A stretch of DNA of 64,000 nt. Source: Pelecanus crispus (Eukaryota; Chordata; Aves; Pelecaniformes; Pelecanidae). Where the stretch lies: assembly GCF_030463565.1 (NCBI RefSeq), contig NC_134643.1, forward strand, positions 1,560,001 to 1,624,000. The letters are read 5' to 3'. The notes below the pieces were generated by a model. It was not told the origin of the DNA. It made no database searches and saw only the letters and a list, made by a program, of their open reading frames with translations. Shown here one piece after another: positions 56,101 through 64,000 of the stretch; positions within the stretch are counted from its first letter, which is position 1; the number at the start of each line of letters is the position of its first letter. The position numbers and the translations under genes are program-made.

Positions 56101-58471
56101 GCTGAGGAGTGTCCACAAAGGTGGAGAACTAGGTGTAAGGATCTAAATTGAAGACAGGGGATATTCAGATGAAAAAGCAGAAATCTGTATTTGCAGAGCC
56201 CTGACAGGCTCTGGGGGATGCTGCAGGAAGCCACTATCCTACCAGTAGTGGCTCTCCAGAACGATTACACCTGTGTAGACTATGACAGAGCTTTTCATCA
56301 CAGGAATACTCCCAAAACTCAGACTCAGCTTTGGTCTAATGTGGCTCCAGAGAAGCTGTGGCAGCCAGAGCCCAGTCAAGGCTACTTATAGCAAACTCAC
56401 CACGCTATCAACATTCTCCCTAGAGTAATGAAAACCAGCCCAGCTCTTTATGAGCTGTGCAAATCTGGTTTATTACACATTACCAAACAATTACTGTTGC
56501 AAAGACTCACATTAAAGGAAAGCAATGGATGCAATTTTTTTAATCTGAAAAAGAGGGAGAGAAGGAAAAGGCCAACCAGCTGTGTCTGTAGTCTTCCCCT
56601 TCAGTCTGCTGAAATTTTTAAACGCGAATGTTTAAAAACAGCAGTTAGTTCTGCTAAATCATCAGGGTGTTTTGTTTACAGCATAGTGGGTTAATCATTA
56701 CTTTTCTCTCCTACGGGCTTAAGATAAGAATAAAAACTTGGTATGAAAGAAAAAAGACCCATCCACTTTTTCTCACCCGATGACACAAGACGCCAAGGGG
56801 CTGGGATTCCACCTCGTCCATCGCTTGTAAGCACAGGCAGCCAAAAAGTGCCACCAGGCAGCAGATGTTTTAACTCCGAGGCAGCTAGGCCATTTTGCGG
56901 CAAGCGGACCCTGAAGAGAATTGCTGCCAGGAACGTGTCTTCTGCTGCACGACCACGTGCAGCTCCTTCATCTCCAGTATGCCAGAGATCAGCCTTCCCA
57001 TATAAACCCCGGAAGGTAACAGATTGTTTGTTGTAATGGCTGTTGTCATAAAATAAGCAAGAGTTGGTGTGTTCAGGAAGTCCCAAAACTACACCTGTGT
57101 CCCTGGAACACTTTTTGGAGAAATCTCCCTCCTGCCCACATTGGATTAGCTGACAGGAGCGATGTTTTAGATTGACCTGGTCTATGAGATGTGCTAAATA
57201 CACCAGCAAGGGCATGTCTCTCATCCCCTTATGAAAACGTAATCTCTGTTTGTGGTCCCTAAACGTCAATAGTACTTTTTCACACTTGCAAACGTTCTGG
57301 TTGTAACGCAGCCATGCTCCCACGGAAGAAAAGTCTTCACTGGAGCCAGGGCTCTTCACCTAGGGCTCTTATTTGTGCATGGACCCTACCGGGGCACCTG
57401 AAAACATACAAAATCTGTGACCCAAGGCTGATGGCACTTTCAGGGCAGACGTGTCCGAGGCTGTTTGCCAAAGCCCAAAAGCCACTTACACTGCTGGTAA
57501 TAACTCATCCATTTTACAAAGCAGCACCAGCTAATTGACCCAGGCACTCCCATTCCCCTTACGCTTTCCTGTGCATCTTTTCCTAGGCCATCCTTCCTTG
57601 TTACTCATCTGTTTTCTTGTTCTGTCCCAGAAGTCACCAACCAAAGACAAGGTAATCTGCTAAAACAGCCTGTACATAGTCTTCTGACCTCTCTCCCCCA
57701 CAGCCTCGCAGCACCTGAGCCGAGGCATCCAGCTGGTAACTCAGTAACATTGTCCTCACATCATCCCTTCCACATTTTCTCTTCCCAGACCCAGGATGTG
57801 GGCAGGTAAATCTTTCCAGGCCTGCCCTGTCACCAGAGCTCCCTTTCCCCACTGTGCATCATTGTTCCTCCCATCTTTCCCTGAATGCTGGATATGGCAT
57901 GTCCTAACCAGCCCCTGGCATTCCCATGGGTGTGCAAGCCAGGCTCCCTACCCTTCTGCTGGCCAAATGTACATTTGTACTTGCAATTAGTCTTTTCCCA
58001 ACCCTTTTCATGTAGGATTATGGGTCTATGACACAGCACAGTTTGGATCTCCATGAGAACCTGGGGAGACATGCTGATGTTCAGTTTTTCAAAGGGAAAG
58101 AGTTAGTTTGTTCATACTGGGAGATGTTGCTTCTCTGGAGGACCTTTCTGGTACATCCCAAATGAATGTCCATGCTGTTCCCTGTCGAGAGGTTCTGGTC
58201 CTGTGTGCACTCTTCACATAACTAAGAGCACTTTGAGAGGGGTGGAAAAAAAAATGAGCACGTGTGCCAGCCACAGTCCCAGCACATTCAACAGCCATTG
58301 ACTCATAAATGTGCACTTTCACGAGCTGATGGTTTGCTCTGCCCATTCCAAACCAATTAGCAACCTGTGGCCTTGAAAATATGCACCTGGATGGGACCCC
58401 GAGACGTCATGTCACCTATCCTTCTCCCTGGGGCAGGAGCAACTCTACCTACAGCATTCCTCAGCGGTATT

Positions 58472-58605
58472 TTGTCTAACCTGTTCTTAAAAGCTCCAAT
58501 GAGGGAGACTCCAGAGCGTCCCAAAGCTCTTCGAGTACTATCACATCCTACCATTATGAAATTCTCTTGGTAGCTCATCTAAATCTACCTTCCTGTGATG
58601 TACCT
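58472..58605 (-). mobile_element. Old, diverged CR1/L3-like fragment
   Basis: The + strand reads TGTCTAACCTGTTCTTAAAA, GCTCCAATGAGGGAGACTCC and later CATCTAAATCTACCTTCCTG, resembling the complement of the C-terminal ORF2 region of ancient CR1/L3 LINEs. Divergence is high and the ends are unclear. Confidence 0.45.
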
Positions 58606-60687
58606 AGAAGTGACCTTCCTCCTCTGGAGATTCTGGGTCACTGTGGGTTATACCAGGCCTGCCGGGTGGCACAGTCCCAGGTTTCAGTGCTCGTGGCCCT
58701 GCTCCAAAACTCCTGATTAGCACAAGGGAATTCCACTGCTGTTACAGTCCACATCAGCTGCCTCCACACGTCTGCCTGCGTTGGCAGGGCACTCCCCTGT
58801 CTTCGCGGAGCAGCAAGCCCCAGCCAAAACACCTTCACAGCTCTGCAGCAAAAGTTACATTCATCTTAGCAAACTGGCATTAAGTCATCATTTGGCCCGG
58901 ATCCATGTTTCGTACCTATGGGAGGCCAACAACAGAAATCCAAAGCATCCAAAACTCAGAGTGACTGAGTCTACAGGCTAAGATGACATTCATGCGAAAA
59001 GCAGAGGTGTTATTTTCCCCACAACGTGCTGTGAAAGCATGCACGTGGTAGCAAAGATCTCCCAAAAATGCAGGGGCACTGCGGAAGCGACAACTGGAGT
59101 ATGACTCTGCAGAGCGGGCAGTCGATCCCGAGCTGACCTGACGTGCATGCCAATTGCCTCGGATGGCTCTGCAGACGAGGCACACCGGTGAGCATTTGTT
59201 TTCCATATCGTGCTTTCCATATTCTTCCATCTTCAGATGGGTACAGTACGGTCATCACTTCCTGCCCTAAGAAGTCATCTACTATTGCTTTATTCTATTT
59301 GTAAACAGAAAAAATTGGTGGCCATGTTTCATCCCACCTATCAATCAGATGAAGTTATTTCTGTAGTTGCCTGACTATCAGTAAATTTGCAGAGTGCTGT
59401 GAGCTGCCAGGCATGTAGGATGCATCCCCTTTTACAGGGACTCGTACGGCATGCTTCAAGGGAACTTGTAAAATCCCAGTAGTGGATATTAGCTTAATGA
59501 CAAAAATTTTATCATTTTTAGTACAATGACGTACCCGTGGAAGAGGTTTCTACTAGGCACAGATGGTAGGCTGAGGTCCTGAAATTAAACAAATTACATA
59601 CGTTTTACACCAACAAAAATAAAATAATGATTACTCCAGTATAAAAGTCTACTGAATTTTTGACCCGCCAGATCTTTAGCACAGAGTGCACAATAAATAC
59701 GTAAGATCCTTAATGAAGGAATACTACTGAAAATATTTTGCTTCCCAGGCTGCTCTTAACCAGCTTCTCTTAACTCTTCTCCTAGTACCTCTTCTCATTG
59801 TATTTTCCATGTCATCCTTTAGGTGTGGGGAAAACATCTTAAATTTGACACCTTCAGTGCATTAGACGTCAAGTCCCACCTTACGACTCCCTCCTCCAAA
59901 ACACAGATGTATACCCATTTTTATTATTTCCCTTGTCTCCTTTTCCCTCTGTGTTTTAAATCCTCCTTTATATTTCAGGCTCCTACTGAAACCCCAGGCT
60001 GCTTGGGGACAGGGGCAGCCTTCGAACGTGAGCACCTTCCCCCAGAACAAGGCCACGATCGTAATAGATGTCTCTGAGCCCTAATATGGTAACACAAGAA
60101 ATCATTAGCTTCCATATACCGGGAAAGGTAATTAGTGGGTCTAAAGCTCAGTCCAGTTCATCGATAGCACCGGGCAGTAGTGAAAACGAGAGGCTTTGCG
60201 GAGTATGCTCGTGTTCAGGGCGGAAAGCAGGCGGTCAGGCTGCTAACAATCTTATCGCCGTTTTCTTATGTGCAGAAGGGACACCCATCCCCTTGGCGCG
60301 AGACCAAGCTGCGTTTCGGAGGAGCTCCAGCGTGGGAGCCACAGCTGCTTCGAGCCGGCGGCCCTCGCTGGGCGCGGGCAAAGATTTACAGCTACAAACA
60401 GATGGCCTCTCGCACAGCCCGCCGGCCTTCCGATGTGTTATTTTGATCTCTTTTTTTTTTTTTTTTTTTTTTTTAAAAACCCAGATTAGCTCAGCAATAT
60501 GGTTTCTCCTACCCCAAAAACCACCAGGGCGGTACGTGGTGGTGTGGGGGCAGGAAAGCCATGGCCCAACAGCAGGCTGGGATGGTTTTAAACAGGCTTT
60601 TTCCACGGAAAAACACAACTGAGATCGCAGCCCGCTCGGTTGAGGTGCCAGGTCCAGCGCAGCCCAGGCTGGGTCCCCCCGCCCGGC

Positions 60688-60753
60688 CCGCCATCTCCTC
60701 AGGGTTCGCCCGCCATCGCCTCAGGGCTCTCCCGCCGTCTCCTCAGGGCTCTC
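60688..60753. repeat. Three tandem 22-bp units at the edge of the NRF1 CpG island
   Basis: CCGCCATCTCCTCAGGGTTC-type units begin at 60688, 60710 and 60732, each 22 bp, differing at a few positions. Confidence 0.85.
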
Positions 60754-61039
60754 CCGCCTGCCGCCCGCAGCCCCTTCGCACCTCCTGGCTGAGGGGGGGA
60801 ACGGCTGCGACCTCCCCAAGATGGCGCCGGCACCCCCCTCGCCCCCTCCGCGCCCCCAGCTCCCCGCAGGGGTCGGGGGGGGGGGGGGAAAGAGGCACCG
60901 CGACCTCCCCAACATGGCGCCGCCGGCCGCCCAGCTCCCCGCCGCCGCCACCTCCTCCCTCGCCCCTCCGCCGCCCCGACCTCCCGCACATGGCGCCGCC
61001 GCCTCCCGCCCGGCGCGGCCCTCGCCCTCCTCATCATGG

Positions 61040-61262
61040 CGGCGGCGCCGGGCTATGACGCCATACGTCCTCCTCCCCCCCCTCTCTCCCTCTCCCCCCC
61101 GGCCTCCTCCCGCCGCCGCCGCCGCCGCCGGTCCCCGCCTCTCCCGCTCGCCATTGCGGCGGCTCAGGGCGAGCCGCGCCGCGTCCCCGCTCGCCTCCCT
61201 CCCCGGCCGCCGCCCGGCAGAGGCTCCACGGCGCAGGCCCGCCGCAGCGCAGCCGCTCTGAG
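61040..61262 (+). other. NRF1: Probable non-coding first exon of NRF1
   Basis: A consensus donor (CTGAG/GTGAGT) follows 61262 within the CpG island; the exon start is unknown and the left coordinate is only a guess. NRF1 encodes a DNA-binding activator of mitochondrial and housekeeping genes; its coding exons are outside the window. Confidence 0.5.
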
Positions 61263-64000
61263 GTGAGTGTCCTACCGCGCAATCTCCCAGCTCCTCCAGC
61301 CCGGCGCAGCCGCAGCAACGCGGGGGCCCCCGCCGGCCGCCCAGGCACCCCCGGCTCCGGCGCCCGCGCCTCCCCTCAGCGCCGCCGCGGGGCCGCCTAG
61401 GCCGCGCTAGGCCCCGCTGAGGGCGGAGAGGGGGGGAAGCGCGGCCCCGTGGCGGGCCGTGGGCCGCTCCCGCCCGGCCGCCGGAGCCCGGCGTTGGGGT
61501 GGGGGGGGTGGGGGGCGGCGGGGCGGCGGCTGCGGGGCCTGCGGGGCGCCCGGGGCCTCGCCCGGCTGCGGCCCGGGGGGACCGGGCGGGGGGGGGGGGT
61601 GCAGCGGCGGGGACGGGGGCGGCGGGAGGGAAGGGAAGGGAAGGGAGGGGAGGGGAGGGGAGGGGAGGGGAGGGCGGGCGGGTGCGGGCCGGCCCCGGGC
61701 CCACGCGTCTGGCCGAGGCGGGTGTTGCAGGCTGCGGGAGCAGGTTGCTCCGGCCCCGGTGCGAACCCGTCCCGCTCCGGGGAGGGAAGTTGGGTCGCGG
61801 CTGCAGCCATTTGCGGGGCTTTTCTGCTTCTTCCTTTTATCCCCCCCCCCCCCCCCCATTTATTTATTTATTAATTAATTTATTTTCCTGACTGCAAATG
61901 GATGCCTTGTGGCAGCGTCCTGGGCCGGCGCTGCCCTTTTCTATATGCGTTGGGGAGCGGGGCTGCTGCTGGGAGGGCAGCGAGTTGAAATGCTGTTAAT
62001 CACGCAAGCAAAATTCCCCCCCTTCCTTGTCTAATATGCCCAAAAGGGGGGTATAAGTCGTGTCTCTTTGTTCTTGGGTTATACAACATCTGGCTCAGGA
62101 GAGACCTGGTTTGTGAATGAGGTGGTCAGGACCTTGTTAATGTAAATAATAATTACAAGGCAGAAATATTTGGCTCAGAAGTCTTCGTATGTGTGGGGTT
62201 GCTAAGCCTTAGCTTTCTTGCAGCTACAGATAATTTTCGTAGCGTGGGGAGATGTTTTCTGCGCACCTCTTCAAGATTTGGATCTCTGCTTTATGGTTTT
62301 TCTCCTCCACTGGAACAGCCTTCGTTACTTCCAGAATTCAGGATTTTTATCTTGGGAAGGGCATTGCAGTTACCATTTTTGTCTCTGATGCGTTAGCCTT
62401 GCTACTGTCCAGGCGCGGTTTTCGACCCTCTTTCTGTGTCCCGGGCAGCGTGAGAGTGTTTTCAGTGTTGTGACGGCTGTGTGTAGTCGTTATTTTTTCG
62501 TTGGTGACATCATGGCAACTTGTGTTCATGCTTACTTTAGCAGTAGTGTTACCTTGTCTTCTGATTCATCTGCATCACAGTTGCTCATTTTTAAAACCTG
62601 TTATATTGAACTTTGAATGCCCTAATGTTCGGGAAATGTATGTGAGAGAAATTGTTCATCTTTTTAATTTAGATTTTCATGCCTGTGGTAAAACTGGGAG
62701 CAAAAATTTTTTTTTCATTGACGGGGGAAAGAGGAAGTGTATGACAAAGATGGTAACTTTGGAAAGGTCAAGATTATATTAACTCTTTTTTCGGGGTTTT
62801 AGTCTTGTCCGTCGTGGATAAGTGTTATAGTGTAGTGTTTAATTAAATCTCATATGCTCATGTAATTTTCTACATGTGTTTACTATTTTATAGAGTACCG
62901 CAGTTGTGTTTTATTGTATTTTACTGTATCGCAGTTGTTTTTCAGAAGTCTCATGTCATTTATGTATGGGCTTTACGATGAACAAGGCATGGGCTCTTAC
63001 GCATGTGCCATAAATACAGCAAGCTGGGGAACCCTCTGCCTCTTCCAGTGTGTGTTTTATACTGGTCTTACAATTTCACGTACCGCAATAGCATCTGCGT
63101 TTTACAAAGTGTGTGGCCTGATGTGTGTTCGCGTTACATAGGTGGAATGAAGCACAGGTCTTGTAAAGCGTCGTTTGTTGGCAGCCTGGATAGAGCCAGT
63201 GTTCGCGTGTGTGTGGGCAGTATGATTTTTGGCGTGGAGCAGTGAAAGCGCTGCCTTTCTGTTGAATCAAAATTTTTCTATGGACCCCATTAACTCGCAG
63301 CGTTTCGCTTCGTACCTTCTGTGCTACACGGGTGCTCCTTTGGAGGTAACTTGGCCTGGCTGTGCTCTGTGTAACAAGCGTGTAAGTTATCCTGACACAA
63401 GTTTATGTTGTGGATATGGACCGTGCCATGCCAACTGTGCTGCTCGGTGTGCTAGAACAAGAAATACCCTCACCCCAGAAGTAAATGACCTGTCCTGGCA
63501 AAAACCAGCTATACCAGCAAGAGCCCTTAGCGTGTGCTGTGTTAGCCGGAGGTTGCCCTTCTCTATAGCTCCGTCGGGAAAATGCGTGGCATAAACTTGT
63601 TCATAGAGGATTAAGCTACAGTGAGCGACGGCCGCTTTGGTTCTGAGTGAGGTTGGCCACGCAGGGGTTTTACGCACCATAATATTGCACTTCAATTAAT
63701 TTTCTCAACTTTCCTGGACAAAAGCCCCATGACTGGTCGGCTGCACAGATGTCACCTTTCAGACTGCAGGTATTTTGGCTTGAGGACTACTTCAAGTGTT
63801 GGAATTTCATAATTTTTCTGTTGCTCAGGAGCCTGAATCATCTTTTCTTAGACTTAAACCAGCCAGTTTTACTTCTGGCAAGCTCAAGCCTGGAAGATTT
63901 CAGCCTCGTAAGTGAAAATAAAGAACCACAAATGACTGCAGGAGCCCAGGCTGGGAGCACTGGAGCTGCCTTTATTGTAAATCTTGCTTCTAGGCTACAT
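61263..64000 (+). other. NRF1: Start of probable NRF1 intron 1
   Basis: After the CpG island the sequence becomes AT-rich and lacks recognisable exons or repeats to the end of the window. Short open frames, including 63229-63594, show no family features. Confidence 0.45.
61619..61680. repeat. GGGAA/GGGGA purine repeat after NRF1 exon 1
   Basis: Tandem GGGAA and GGGGA pentamers make an uninterrupted purine run on the + strand, with G-quadruplex and triplex potential. A C-run (about 61843-61858) and ATTT repeats (about 61858-61885) follow. Confidence 0.85.

Larger units (their letters stand above)
46778..60687. other. SMKR1-NRF1 interval
   Basis: About 14 kb of mostly AT-rich DNA with homopolymer runs (A-run near 54764-54786, T-run near 60452-60474). 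Apart from the open-frame cluster at 52.0-53.15 kb and an old CR1-like piece near 58.5 kb, I see no gene, RNA gene or other repeat I can support. Confidence 0.5.
60688..61830 (+). promoter_or_regulatory. NRF1: CpG island, probable NRF1 promoter
   Basis: Strong CpG island with no TATA box. It contains four ATGGCG motifs (60821, 60914, 60990, 61036), the first two full YY1-type sites (AAGATGGCGCC, AACATGGCGCC). Position after STRIP2 and SMKR1 on the same strand matches NRF1 in other amniotes. The assignment rests on synteny and the promoter-like structure, as the known first exon of NRF1 is non-coding. Confidence 0.6.

Noticed and set aside
60721-61704. 327-codon minus-strand frame and other long frames in the CpG island
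   Set aside because: Low-complexity Pro/Ala/Arg/Gly translation of a CpG island; stops are rare there by composition.
61900-64000. Coding exons of NRF1 in the last 2 kb
   Set aside because: No open frame there shows NRF1 sequence; the known coding exons start beyond a long first intron.
46778-64000. miR-183/96/182 cluster known near NRF1
   Set aside because: In other vertebrates it lies downstream of NRF1, outside this window, and I see no matching hairpin here.
1-64000. CRISPR arrays, tRNA/rRNA genes, prokaryotic operons or endogenous retroviruses
   Set aside because: None seen: repeats are minisatellites or CR1, and no tRNA A/B-box pair, LTR pair or retroviral gene order was recognised by eye.

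Overview
The window is vertebrate nuclear DNA, almost certainly from a bird. Genes are split into short GT-AG exons, CpG islands mark the promoters, and the dispersed repeats are nearly all CR1 LINEs, several still carrying the typical CR1 3' tail of ATTCTATG-like octamers. No prokaryotic or viral layout is present. The species cannot be read from the sequence.

Three genes lie on the + strand in an order known from other amniotes (AHCYL2 - STRIP2 - SMKR1 - NRF1; human 7q32). Positions 1-1.58 kb end in two AATAAA signals and are best read as the 3' end of an upstream gene, by synteny AHCYL2 (inferred only). STRIP2 is complete: 21 coding exons from 3906 to 29923, every junction GT-AG and every phase consistent, giving 838 codons plus stop. 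It encodes a scaffold of the STRIPAK (striatin-PP2A) complex. Its first exon lies between two GC-rich minisatellites, C-rich on the + strand upstream (2.34-3.59 kb) and G-rich downstream in intron 1 (4.14-4.83 kb, 45-bp period).

From 29.9 to 42.3 kb there is the STRIP2 3' UTR or intergenic DNA, interrupted by a 3.7-kb CR1 with recognisable but broken ORF1 (esterase) and ORF2 (endonuclease/reverse transcriptase). SMKR1 starts in a CpG island at about 42.3-42.8 kb. Its coding sequence is recovered from an exon that seems to hold only the ATG (43272-43274) and a second coding exon at 46340-46543. The promoter has an X-box-like RFX palindrome and an NRF1-like palindrome.

The 46.8-60.7 kb interval is largely featureless to the eye. 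The exceptions are an old CR1-like fragment at 58.5 kb and an unexplained cluster of open frames at 52.0-53.15 kb. A strong CpG island at 60.69-61.83 kb, with a GTGAGT donor after 61262, is in the right place and orientation for the non-coding first exon of NRF1; the rest of the window would be its first intron.

The most notable observations are: CR1 copies in opposite orientation either side of STRIP2 exon 19, whose skipping would keep frame; a repeated composite CR1 with two successive 3' tails, seen four times; the mirrored G/C skew around STRIP2 exon 1; the ATG-only coding exon and X-box of SMKR1; and a triplicated YY1-type motif in the presumed NRF1 promoter. I found no clear new biological system.
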